From positions 1-10,090 of the forward strand of contig CAKZJM010000400.1 of the NCBI GenBank assembly GCA_936943315.1: a stretch of DNA of 10,090 nucleotides, read 5' to 3'. The position numbers were made by a program, and so were the translations under genes. This DNA comes from an uncultured Methylophilus sp. (GTDB taxonomy: Bacteria; Pseudomonadota; Gammaproteobacteria; Burkholderiales; Methylophilaceae). This document shows, piece after piece, positions 1 through 6,622 of this stretch. Positions within the stretch are counted from its first letter, which is position 1. Every line of letters starts with the position of its first letter. The notes under the pieces are model-generated. The model saw only the letters and a program-made list of their open reading frames with translations, was not told where the DNA came from and did not search any database.

Positions 1-1273
1 GGCGCGGGGCAATGCCCTGGTCGACCAGGGTCGGGCAGGTTGATAAGGCCAGGGTGGGCTGCGCAATGTAATTCGCCGGTTTGGAAACGATGCGCAACCT
101 GAATTCTTCAATTTCCTGTTTGCTGGCTGTGGGGCCCACCAGCATGCCGTAGCCGCCGGAGCCTTGTACTTCTTTCACAACCAGCTCGGGCAGATGATCC
201 AGCACATAGGCCAGATCATCTTCCTTGCTGAGTTGATACGTAGGCACGTTCTGCAGGATGGGAGACTCACCCAGATAGAACTTGATCATCTCCGGCACGT
301 AAATATACGTCGCCTTGTCATCGGCCACACCGGTGCCTACGGCGTTAGCCAATGTGACGCCACCATTGCGGTAGACAGAGAGCAGACCTGGTACGCCCAG
401 CATGGAATCGGGCTTGAATACCAGAGGGTCAAGGAAGTCGTCGTCAATGCGGCGGTAGATCACATCCACCCGTTGCGGGCCTTGTGTAGTGCGCATGTAG
501 ACGGCGTTATTACGGACAAACAAATCCTGGCCTTCGACGAGTTCTATGCCCATTTGCTGGGCGAGGAAGGCATGTTCAAAGTAGGCGCTGTTGTAGGCGC
601 CTGGGGAGAGAAGGACGACGGTCGGGTCGGTCACCCCGGTCTGTGCCACCGAGCGCAGATTATTCAGCAATACATGCGGATAATGCTCGACGGGTGCGAT
701 GGGATATTTTCTAAATAAATCAGGGAACAACCGCATCATCATCTTGCGGTCTTCGAGCATGTAAGAGACACCGGACGGCGTGCGCAGGTTATCTTCAAGC
801 ACATAAAACTGCGATTCGCTGGTGCGGACCAGGTCAATCCCGGCCACATGTGCGTAGACCTGATTGGGCACATTCACGCCCACCATCTCTGGCCGGTATT
901 GAGAGTTGCTTAAGATGCTGTGCGGAACGATGCCCGCCTTGATGATTTCCTGATCATGGTAAATATCATGCAGGAACATATTGAGTGCGCGCACACGTTG
1001 CACGGCGCCTTTGGACAGGTGTGCCCATTCGCTGGCAGAAATCATGCGCGGGATCACGTCAAATGGAATCAGGCGCTCGGCACCATCTTCTTCGCCATAC
1101 ACATTAAAGGTAATGCCCACGCGGCGGAACAAGACCTCAGCTTCGGCACGCTTGGCCGCCAATTGTTGTGTCGGGACATCGCTTAACCAATGCTTGTAAG
1201 CCTGGTAAATTGCCCGTACGTTGCCCCCATAGCCCTGCATTTCATCAAAAAACTGTTTGGCTGATTGCGTCAT
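1..1273 (-). CDS. Circularly permuted ATP-grasp protein (COG2308 type), 3' end outside window
   Basis: The frame is open from the ATG at 1271-1273 to the window edge and encodes 424 residues. COG2308 proteins are usually somewhat longer, so I estimate that some tens of C-terminal residues are missing. Diagnostic stretches are LIPFDVIPRMIS (68-79), LEDNLRTPSGVSYMLEDR (159-176), DVIYRRIDDDFLDP (270-283), the NGGVTLANAVGTGVADDK region (303-320) and the glycine-rich nucleotide-binding segment KEVQGSGGYGM (367-377). Family knowledge: these are predicted ATP-dependent carboxylate-amine ligases, commonly encoded with an alpha-E domain protein (COG2307), a transglutaminase-like protease and a proteasome-like peptidase. 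They are thought to make or attach a peptide, but the substrate is not established. The start is supported by an AAAGG Shine-Dalgarno 9-10 nt upstream and by the family-typical N-terminus. There is no signal peptide, so it is cytoplasmic. A sigma-54 promoter and an NtrC-type site lie directly upstream, which suggests induction under nitrogen limitation. The usual partner genes would lie left of the window. Confidence 0.93.
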   Translation of the reverse strand, partial: MTQSAKQFFDEMQGYGGNVRAIYQAYKHWLSDVPTQQLAAKRAEAEVLFRRVGITFNVYGEEDGAERLIPFDVIPRMISASEWAHLSKGAVQRVRALNMFLHDIYHDQEIIKAGIVPHSILSNSQYRPEMVGVNVPNQVYAHVAGIDLVRTSESQFYVLEDNLRTPSGVSYMLEDRKMMMRLFPDLFRKYPIAPVEHYPHVLLNNLRSVAQTGVTDPTVVLLSPGAYNSAYFEHAFLAQQMGIELVEGQDLFVRNNAVYMRTTQGPQRVDVIYRRIDDDFLDPLVFKPDSMLGVPGLLSVYRNGGVTLANAVGTGVADDKATYIYVPEMIKFYLGESPILQNVPTYQLSKEDDLAYVLDHLPELVVKEVQGSGGYGMLVGPTASKQEIEEFRLRIVSKPANYIAQPTLALSTCPTLVDQGIAPR

Positions 1274-1316
1274 GATGCTGGACCTTTGCCTTACTTGTAA
1301 AAATCAATTAAACAAG

Positions 1317-1333
1317 AGCAAGCGGTGTGCCAG
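1317..1333 (-). promoter_or_regulatory. Sigma-54 (-24/-12) promoter of the ATP-grasp gene
   Basis: Read on the minus strand the sequence is CTGGCACACCGCTTGCT. It matches the sigma-54 consensus YTGGCAC-N5-TTGCW at every conserved base. The invariant GG (complement of 1330-1331) and GC (complement of 1318-1319) are separated by exactly 10 bp. The predicted transcription start is near 1306, giving a leader of about 33 nt before the ATG at 1273. Such promoters need RpoN and an enhancer-binding ATPase, and a candidate NtrC site lies upstream. No sigma-70 promoter for this gene stands out in the same stretch. Confidence 0.85.
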
Positions 1334-1394
1334 CTAATAATTCTGTTTTAAATCATGTGCTTATTGAGTGGTTAATCAACGGCAATTAGTAAAT

Positions 1395-1411
1395 TGCACC
1401 ATAAAGGTGCA
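1395..1411 (-). promoter_or_regulatory. NtrC (NRI) enhancer binding site
   Basis: TGCACCATAAAGGTGCA is a perfect 6-bp dyad with a 5-bp AT-rich centre. That is the spacing and base content of the NtrC consensus (TGCAC/GGTGCA half-sites, 17 bp in all). Its centre (1403) is about 97 bp upstream of the transcription start predicted from the sigma-54 promoter at 1317-1333, a normal distance for an NtrC enhancer. It lies in non-coding DNA between the end of the 168-aa gene and the ATP-grasp gene. Only one such site is visible; a second, degenerate site was not found. Confidence 0.78.
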
Positions 1412-1477
1412 GATTGGCTCGCAAAATTCACATCGACGGCGCGTGTTGAGGCAAGTGTTTATTTTGAAGGCCCGAGT

Positions 1478-1984
1478 TTATTGATAGCTCAATGAGTTTG
1501 AAAATGCCTCAAGCAATTTCAAGTCATCGTCCCCAGGGTTAGAAACTGCCGCATGCAGGTTGGCCCATCTGTCACGATACGCGAATAAAAAATGAATATG
1601 TTTCTGCTTGATGGGGGCGCCCTGAAATGAATTTTCAAAGTCGTAGCTAAGCTTGCAATATTGCTGAGTACAACTTTTAACCACACTGGCCTGGTTAATG
1701 AGCGGGTCTTTGCTGGCTTTAGACCAAAAGCAGTTTAAGACGGCCTCATGGGTTTCACCCCCGTCACAAGCTGGCGTATCCACATAGAGCGATACTGCAA
1801 AGTGATTGGCATTGGCCGAATACATATAGTGGTCATTGGAGTCTGCCTCGCGCACAGGCCTGAGTGGCGGGGCAGCAAAACTCACCGACCAGCCTTGATC
1901 AGGAATCGCCAGCGTGGTGATTTCAGCAAGCGCTTGTAGCGGCATGAGGCCGAAGCAGAGAGGGGCATAGCGCAGAAGAGACAT
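1478..1984 (-). CDS. Exported hypothetical protein, 168 aa, four mature cysteines
   Basis: I do not recognise a family. The N-terminus MSLLRYAPLCFGLMPLQALA followed by Glu21 reads as a Sec signal peptide with an AxA-like cleavage site (ALA|E), so the protein is probably periplasmic or secreted. The mature part has cysteines at 73, 85, 105 and 110, enough for two disulfides, and no further membrane segment. The N-terminal mature segment (about 22-70) alternates hydrophobic and polar residues like beta strands, and the C-terminus (about 153-166) looks helical. The start is the first ATG after a non-coding gap and the Shine-Dalgarno is weak. It lies between yicC and the ATP-grasp gene on the same strand. 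The sigma-54 promoter after its stop implies that the ATP-grasp gene has its own control, so a functional link is unproven. Confidence 0.75.
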   Translation of the reverse strand: MSLLRYAPLCFGLMPLQALAEITTLAIPDQGWSVSFAAPPLRPVREADSNDHYMYSANANHFAVSLYVDTPACDGGETHEAVLNCFWSKASKDPLINQASVVKSCTQQYCKLSYDFENSFQGAPIKQKHIHFLFAYRDRWANLHAAVSNPGDDDLKLLEAFSNSLSYQ

Positions 1985-2048
1985 GGGTCTTAAGCCTATT
2001 ATGAGGGTGGGGTAAATTGACTATACCACTCCGCCCGCAACCAAGCGT

Positions 2049-2078
2049 CAATTTGCCGCTCCAGCAAGCAGCAAATTG
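2049..2078 (-). terminator. Strong hairpin between yicC and the exported-protein gene
   Basis: On the minus strand, 16 nt after the yicC stop, the RNA can form a 12-bp stem (CAAUUUGCUGCU with AGCGGCAAAUUG) closed by a 6-nt loop, with one G-U wobble. On the plus strand the same position would be a C-A mismatch, so the fold favours a minus-strand transcript. No U-tract follows, so it is not a classical intrinsic terminator. It may be a Rho-assisted 3' end, an RNA-protecting stem or a leader element of the next gene. Confidence 0.42.
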
Positions 2079-2093
2079 TGACCAGTGTTGGAT

Positions 2094-2984
2094 TTATTCA
2101 ATATTCTGGATCTGCTCGCGCATTTGTTCGATCAGCACTTTGAGCTGCATGGAAACCTGCGTGGTTTCGATAGAGACTGATTTAGAGCCCAGCGTATTGG
2201 CTTCACGGTTCATTTCCTGCATGAGGAAGTCGAGTTTTTTACCTACCGCGCCACCTGCACTCAAAATGCGGTCCATCTCGGTGATGTGCGAATTCAACCG
2301 GGCCAGTTCTTCATCCACATCAATGCGTTGGGCATAGAGGACAATTTCCTGGCGCACGCGGTCGTCGTCGGCCTGCATGGCTTCGCGCAGTTTTGTGGTC
2401 AGTTTGTCCTGGTATTGCTTGACCAGCTCGGGCAGAAGTGGTTTGACAATGCTGATTTGCTCACGCACGCCTTGCAGGCGGTCCAGCAGCACTTGTTTGA
2501 GTTTTTCGCCTTCGCGCTGGCGCGCCGCAATCAACTCATCAATGGCCAGGGATAAGCCGCTCTGTATACTTTGAACCAGCGCGTCTGCATCCACTGCTTC
2601 GCTTTGCAATACGCCTGGCAGCTTGAATACATCTACCAGGTTAACTGGCTGTGCCTGTGGAAAGTGCTGTTGCAATTCGGTCAGCGTTTGGGCAATTTGC
2701 GCCACCATGGTGGGGTTTAATGCCAGGTTGGTTGCGGCGGTATCGCTTTTGAGGCTGATGCGGCACTCAACCTTGCCGCGACCAAGGCGGGTTTGCAACT
2801 GTTCGCGGATGAGCGCTTCATACTGGCGCAAGCTGTCGTCAATTTTAACGTTGAGCTCGAGGTAGCGATGATTGACAGCACGCAATTCAATTAGCAGCAA
2901 GCCACCCGGAAAGCGGCTTTCGCTAGAAGCAAAGCCGGTCATGCTTAAAATAGGTTGGTCGTTGGCGGATTTTTTGGCTGTCAT
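2094..2984 (-). CDS. yicC: YicC/YloC family endoribonuclease
   Basis: The 296 residues are close to the family's usual length of about 290. Landmarks in order are SMTGFASSE (14-22), the N-terminal ELRAVNHRYLE (33-43), GRGKVECRI (69-77), the charged helical middle with QREGEKL (156-162), and the C-terminal signature: ELARLNSHI (226-234), then GKKLDFLMQEMNREANTLGSK (around 248-268). E. coli YicC is a metal-dependent endoribonuclease linked to stationary-phase fitness and to small-RNA (RyhB) turnover, and it is cytoplasmic. The start used gives a 14-residue extension before MTGF, like the short leader of other members; starting at Met15 (2942) would also be possible, and neither has a strong Shine-Dalgarno. 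In many bacteria yicC lies beside gmk, which is not seen here. It is transcribed divergently from the kinase/phosphatase/rph run. Confidence 0.95.
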   Translation of the reverse strand: MTAKKSANDQPILSMTGFASSESRFPGGLLLIELRAVNHRYLELNVKIDDSLRQYEALIREQLQTRLGRGKVECRISLKSDTAATNLALNPTMVAQIAQTLTELQQHFPQAQPVNLVDVFKLPGVLQSEAVDADALVQSIQSGLSLAIDELIAARQREGEKLKQVLLDRLQGVREQISIVKPLLPELVKQYQDKLTTKLREAMQADDDRVRQEIVLYAQRIDVDEELARLNSHITEMDRILSAGGAVGKKLDFLMQEMNREANTLGSKSVSIETTQVSMQLKVLIEQMREQIQNIE

Positions 2985-3018
2985 GGTTGTGGTCTTGGGC
3001 TGGGAAGCAAACGGGTGG

Positions 3019-3048
3019 ATTGTATCAAATGCGCTATCGATATGCGAA
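3019..3048 (-). promoter_or_regulatory. Candidate sigma-70 promoter for yicC
   Basis: On the minus strand TTCGCA is followed after 18 bp by TACAAT, about 35 bp upstream of the yicC ATG. The -10 element is good and the -35 fair. It overlaps a 7-bp inverted repeat (TGCGCTA/TAGCGCA at 3030-3036 and 3051-3057) which could be an operator. Weak support by eye only. Confidence 0.33.
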
Positions 3049-3144
3049 AATAGCGCAACGATAAAAGGCTACCGTGAACTGCTGCCCTCGGCTAAATTCG
3101 GTGGATGCCTAAATAAAAGCCATGATTGTGACGTTAAAGCGCTA

Positions 3145-4080
3145 GTGAAGCTCTCCAATAAATTTGATTTTGCCTTGCCGGTAGGGACACCCCTGCAAGA
3201 CTACACCATTACCCGGGTTCTCAGCCTCGGCGGGTTTAGCTTTGTCTATCTGGCGCAAGACGCCCAGAAAAACACCATTGCTATTAAAGAATATATGCCG
3301 GTGAACCTGGCTGAACGGCATGGCGATACCCATATCCGCTCCAACGGTAAAAATGAAGCCGCCTATAAGCATGGCATGAAATGCTTTTTTGAAGAGGGAC
3401 TGGCGCTGGCCAATATCGAGCACAAAAACATTGTGCGCGTGAAAAACTTCTTCCGGGCCAATAACACCGTTTACATGGTCATGAAATATGAGCGGGGCAA
3501 GTCGCTGCAAGACTACATCATGGCCATGTCGCAGCCAGTGCCCGAAAATTTCCTCATCCGCATGTTTGTCGAGCTGCTCAACGGTTTGCGTGAAGTGCAT
3601 ACGCGCAAATTGCTGCACCTCGACATCAAGCCAGCCAATATTTATATCCGTCTAGATGGCTCGCCGGTATTGCTGGACTTCGGGTCGGCGCGCCAGGCCT
3701 TGTCTGAGGTGACACTGGCGCCGACCTACACCCCAGGCTACGCGCCGCCTGAGCAATATATAGACCGTAAACACTTGGGCCCATGGAGTGATATTTATAG
3801 CATAGGCGCCAGCATGTATGCCTGTTTGCAACGGTCGTCACCAATGGCGGCCAATGCACGCCTCAAGAACGATACGCTGGTGCCCGCCATTGAGCTGGGT
3901 AAACAGATATACTCTGACAAACTGTTGGCGATTATTGATGAGTGCATGCAGCTGGATTATTTGTCCCGGCCGCAAAGCGTGTTCTCATTACAGAAAAAAA
4001 TGATAGGCATCCACGTGGCTGAAGACCCACGCGGCTCGCTGGTTGATAAAATCATCAAGGTGTTGAATAAGCCGCTATGA
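3145..4080 (+). CDS. Serine/threonine protein kinase, cytoplasmic (Hanks type)
   Basis: The frame stays open back to 2872 but that part runs antisense through yicC, so the start must be later. No ATG lies in the usable interval just before the kinase domain; the GTG at 3145 gives 311 residues beginning MKLSNKFDFALPVGTPL, and TTG at 3175 is an alternative. The kinase fold fills the protein. The glycine loop is degenerate (LSLGGFSFVYLA, 26-37). The ATP lysine is Lys48 in IAIKEY, the catalytic loop is HLDIKPANIYI (158-168, Asp160, Asn165), DFG is at 178-180, and GYAPPEQY (198-205) stands for the APE motif. The catalytic loop has Leu where HRD kinases have Arg, so it is a non-RD type and may not need activation-loop phosphorylation. 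There is no membrane segment or sensor domain. The stop overlaps the PP2C start by 4 bp, so the two are translationally coupled and probably oppose each other. Confidence 0.9.
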   Translation: MKLSNKFDFALPVGTPLQDYTITRVLSLGGFSFVYLAQDAQKNTIAIKEYMPVNLAERHGDTHIRSNGKNEAAYKHGMKCFFEEGLALANIEHKNIVRVKNFFRANNTVYMVMKYERGKSLQDYIMAMSQPVPENFLIRMFVELLNGLREVHTRKLLHLDIKPANIYIRLDGSPVLLDFGSARQALSEVTLAPTYTPGYAPPEQYIDRKHLGPWSDIYSIGASMYACLQRSSPMAANARLKNDTLVPAIELGKQIYSDKLLAIIDECMQLDYLSRPQSVFSLQKKMIGIHVAEDPRGSLVDKIIKVLNKPL

Positions 4081-4997
4081 AATTCACCATTGCACAGGGG
4101 AGTCGTCAGGGGCCACGTCCTTACAACCAGGACAGGCTGGCTTATTCTTACCACAGGCATGCCATTTTTATGGTGCTGGCCGATGGCATGGGCGGTCATC
4201 AACATGGCGATGTGGCAGCGGAAATTGCCGTCAAAACCCTGGTTGAGGCTTTTCAGCGCGAGTCGCAACCCATGATTGCGCAACCTGCACAGTTTTTGCG
4301 TGAACAGATTGCCCAGGCGCATGAGGTGATTGAAAATGTGCGACTGCAAAAGCGCCTGATGGAATCACCGCGGACCACCATTGTGGTGGCACTGATCCAG
4401 CACAACAAATTATTCTGCGCCCATGTTGGCGACTCACGCCTGTATCTCTACCGCAACGGCCTGGTCGAATACCAGACGGAAGACCATTCCGTGGTGCAGT
4501 CGCTGTTGCGCGAAGGTAAAATCACGGCTAATGAGGTCGAGCATCATCCGCACCGCAATAAAATCTACAATTGCGTCGGTGGCGACCGGCCGCCAAAAGT
4601 GGAGCTGGCAGCCCCGATTCCATTGCGTGAGGGCGATGTCATCATGCTGTGCTCCGATGGGGTATGGAATACCGTGCCAGAGATTTACATGGCGCAACAT
4701 ATGCTGGCCGCGGATATTAATGATGGTGTCACCCGCTTATTGGATGACGCCGATGCAGCCAGTATCACAGTCGGTGATAATATGAGCGCCATTGCCTTGC
4801 AGTGGGGGCAGCGCGTGAGCAGCCCGTTGACGATTTCAACGCTGGATTTACCTGTGGATGTCACCACCACCATGATGAACCAGGCCGCCGTCACGCCCAG
4901 CCCGTATGCCCTGGATCTCACCGATGACGAAATTGAAAAGGCCATTGCCGAGATACACGAAGCCTTGGGCAGAACCCAGCAACATATTAAATCTTAG
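4077..4997 (+). CDS. PP2C-family serine/threonine phosphatase
   Basis: The 306-aa protein is a metal-dependent (Mn/Mg) phosphatase of the PPM/PP2C class. Metal and phosphate residues appear in the right order: R14 and NQD (17-19), LADGMGGH (34-41, Asp36/Gly37), HVGDSRLYLYRNG (116-128), EDHS (135-138), LCSDGVW (191-197, Asp194) and GDN (233-235, Asp234). The phosphatase core ends near residue 243. A tail of about 60 residues follows, with a Thr/Ser-rich stretch and a C-terminal helix rich in Asp/Glu (281-298) and of unknown role. It starts at the ATGA overlap with the kinase gene, a sign of co-translation. The expected role is to reverse phosphorylation by the adjacent kinase. The kinase's substrates cannot be told from the sequence. 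RNase PH follows after 13 bp. Confidence 0.95.
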   Translation: MKFTIAQGSRQGPRPYNQDRLAYSYHRHAIFMVLADGMGGHQHGDVAAEIAVKTLVEAFQRESQPMIAQPAQFLREQIAQAHEVIENVRLQKRLMESPRTTIVVALIQHNKLFCAHVGDSRLYLYRNGLVEYQTEDHSVVQSLLREGKITANEVEHHPHRNKIYNCVGGDRPPKVELAAPIPLREGDVIMLCSDGVWNTVPEIYMAQHMLAADINDGVTRLLDDADAASITVGDNMSAIALQWGQRVSSPLTISTLDLPVDVTTTMMNQAAVTPSPYALDLTDDEIEKAIAEIHEALGRTQQHIKS

Positions 4998-5010
4998 AAA
5001 GCGTTAAACC

Positions 5011-5730
5011 ATGAGCAGACCCAGCCAGCGCGCCAACGACCAGTTGCGCGCCATCGAAATCATCCGCCATTACACCAAGCACGCCGAAGGCTCTGTGCTG
5101 GTGAAGTTTGGCGATACCCATGTCATTTGCACCGCCAGCATAGAAGAAAAAGTGCCTGGCTTTTTAAAGGGCAAAGGCCAGGGCTGGGTGACGGCAGAAT
5201 ACGGCATGCTGCCACGCTCCACCGGTTCACGCATGGACCGCGAAGCTGCGCGTGGCAAGCAAAGCGGACGCACACAGGAAATCCAGCGCCTAATCGGCCG
5301 CAGCCTGCGCGCGGTGATCGATCTTGAAAAGCTGGGCGAGCGTACTATTCATTTTGACTGTGACGTGATCCAGGCCGACGGCGGCACGCGCACGGCCAGC
5401 ATCACCGGCGCTTATGTGGCCATGGTCGATGCGGTGTCTACCCTGTTGCAAAAAGGCCTGTTGACCGACACACCGATCAAGGATTCCGTGGCCGCCATTT
5501 CTGTGGGTGTCTATCAAGGCACGCCAGTGTTGGATTTAGACTACATTGAAGACTCCGACTGCGATACCGACATGAACGTGGTCATGACCGGTAAGGGTGG
5601 GTTTGTCGAGATTCAGGGCACCGCCGAAGGCGAACCGTTTGCCCGCGAAACCATGAATCAGATGCTGGACCTGGCCGCCAAAGGCATTACTGAACTGGGG
5701 CAACTGCAAGCGCAGGCCCTGGCGAAATAA
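5011..5730 (+). CDS. rph: Ribonuclease PH
   Basis: The 239 residues match the normal length (about 238-240). RNase PH is a phosphorolytic 3'-5' exoribonuclease that trims tRNA 3' ends, working as a hexamer in the cytoplasm. Visible signatures are RANDQLRAIEI (7-17), EGSVLVKFGDTHVICTAS (26-43), GWVTAEYGMLPRSTGSR (58-74), the RTQEIQRLIGRSLRAV segment (87-102), the phosphate-binding GTR (125-127) in QADGGTRTASITGAY, and DYIEDSDCDTDMNVVMTG (177-194) with the acidic residues of the active site. The N-terminus MSRPSQRA is family-typical and fixes the start. The Shine-Dalgarno (AGAAAG) is modest, in line with reading through from the PP2C gene 13 bp upstream. RdgB follows after 11 bp. Confidence 0.98.
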   Translation: MSRPSQRANDQLRAIEIIRHYTKHAEGSVLVKFGDTHVICTASIEEKVPGFLKGKGQGWVTAEYGMLPRSTGSRMDREAARGKQSGRTQEIQRLIGRSLRAVIDLEKLGERTIHFDCDVIQADGGTRTASITGAYVAMVDAVSTLLQKGLLTDTPIKDSVAAISVGVYQGTPVLDLDYIEDSDCDTDMNVVMTGKGGFVEIQGTAEGEPFARETMNQMLDLAAKGITELGQLQAQALAK

Positions 5731-5741
5731 TCACGAGGAAC

Positions 5742-6371
5742 ATGACGATGGCCTTGCCGTTTGAAAAACTGGTCATTGCCTCGGGCAACCAGGGCAAAAT
5801 CCGTGAAATTGCGCATTTGCTGGCACCGCTGAATATTCAGGCTGTGTCGCAATCCGAATTCAATGTGCCCGAATGCCCTGAGCCTTATCACACCTTTATT
5901 GAAAACGCCTTGGCCAAGGCCCGCCACGCCAGCCAGCATACCGGTTTGCCCGCGTTGGCCGATGATTCCGGGTTGTGTGTCGATGCCTTGCAAGGCGCAC
6001 CGGGCGTGATTTCGGCGCGGTATAGCGGGCCAAAACCGGTCAACAGCCTGCTCACGCAAGACGAACGCAATAACGATAAATTGCTCACCGCCATGGAACG
6101 CATCGCCGACCGCCATGCCTATTTCTATAGCGTGGTTGTGCTGGTGCGCCATCCGCAAGATCCGCAGCCCTTGATTGCCGATGGCCTGTGGCGCGGTGAA
6201 ATCCTGCGCGAGTTCCGCGGCACTGAAGGCTTTGGTTACGATCCATTGTTTCTCGATACGCAGAGCGGCAAAACCGTGGCAGAATTACCGCTTGAGATCA
6301 AAAGCCAGCGCAGTCATCGCGGTCAGGCGATGACCAAGCTGCTGCAACAACTGAAAACGCTAAGTAATTAA
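5742..6371 (+). CDS. rdgB: RdgB/HAM1 non-canonical purine NTP pyrophosphatase (XTP/dITPase)
   Basis: The 209-aa protein hydrolyses dITP, ITP and XTP to the monophosphates and pyrophosphate, keeping deaminated purines out of DNA and RNA. Family motifs are SGNQGKIREI (14-23), ENALAKARHAS (54-64), ALADDSGLCVDALQGAPGV (71-89) with the catalytic and metal-binding acidic residues, SARYSG (91-96), GTEGFGYDPLF (160-170) and KSQRSHRGQAM (187-197). A GAGG Shine-Dalgarno lies just before the ATG at 5742. A second in-frame ATG at 5748 has slightly better spacing to it, so the first two residues are uncertain. The rph-rdgB order is common in proteobacteria, often followed by hemW, which is absent here; a 71-aa protein and recQ follow instead. 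Confidence 0.97.
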   Translation: MTMALPFEKLVIASGNQGKIREIAHLLAPLNIQAVSQSEFNVPECPEPYHTFIENALAKARHASQHTGLPALADDSGLCVDALQGAPGVISARYSGPKPVNSLLTQDERNNDKLLTAMERIADRHAYFYSVVVLVRHPQDPQPLIADGLWRGEILREFRGTEGFGYDPLFLDTQSGKTVAELPLEIKSQRSHRGQAMTKLLQQLKTLSN

Positions 6372-6396
6372 ACAAACCAGGTGAGTAAACAAGTAG

Positions 6397-6612
6397 ATGA
6401 GTAACGAATGGCCAAAATGGGTACGCGATGACGGTTCGGTGGTGTCCTGCACCGAAAAGGTCAAAGTCATGGCCGAAAATTTTGACGAACTCAAACAGAT
6501 CGCCCAGGACGCGCTGGAAGATGGCTTGCTGATGGAAGTCAGCGAAGAGCAGATGCGTAAAGCATTACACGAGCTTGTCGACCAACTCATTAATCCTTAT
6601 AACAAGATTTAG
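6397..6612 (+). CDS. Small conserved-type hypothetical protein, 71 aa
   Basis: I know no function for it, but its N-terminal MSNEWPKWVRDDGSVVSCTEK resembles a small protein I recall in other betaproteobacteria; this is from memory and was not searched. The first 20 residues are Trp/Lys/Asp-rich and contain the only Cys (18). The remainder (about 22-65) is predicted to form acidic amphipathic helices, and it ends with NPYNKI. There is no signal peptide or membrane segment. The upstream AGGTGAG lies somewhat far (about 11 nt) from the ATG; the in-frame GTG inside it hits a stop after seven codons, so the ATG at 6397 is the only choice. It sits 25 bp after rdgB and 10 bp before recQ, on the same strand, so it is likely co-transcribed. 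Confidence 0.8.
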   Translation: MSNEWPKWVRDDGSVVSCTEKVKVMAENFDELKQIAQDALEDGLLMEVSEEQMRKALHELVDQLINPYNKI

Positions 6613-6622
6613 GTTTGCCAGC

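Noticed and set aside
15..30. Perfect 16-bp palindrome CCCTGGTCGACCAGGG
   Set aside because: It lies inside the ATP-grasp coding sequence and encodes the ordinary residues TLVDQG; chance symmetry in coding DNA is the simplest explanation.
164..1199. Plus-strand open frames at 164-718, 920-1186 and 981-1199
   Set aside because: They are antisense shadows of the clearly recognisable ATP-grasp gene, with no family resemblance.
1374..1387. IHF-like site AATCAA between the NtrC site and the sigma-54 promoter
   Set aside because: The TTR half is displaced (six instead of four bases between the halves), so it does not meet the consensus.
2024..2054. Minus-strand TTGACG and TATAGT as a promoter of the 168-aa gene
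   Set aside because: The spacing is 20 bp, too long for a normal sigma-70 promoter, and the -35 falls in the hairpin arm.
2872..3144. N-terminal 91-residue extension of the kinase frame
   Set aside because: It runs antisense through the yicC start region and has no domain; a GTG start at 3145 is preferred.
6575..6622. Upstream ATG adding 16 residues to RecQ
   Set aside because: It would overlap the 71-aa gene in another frame and precedes the family-typical start, which has its own Shine-Dalgarno.
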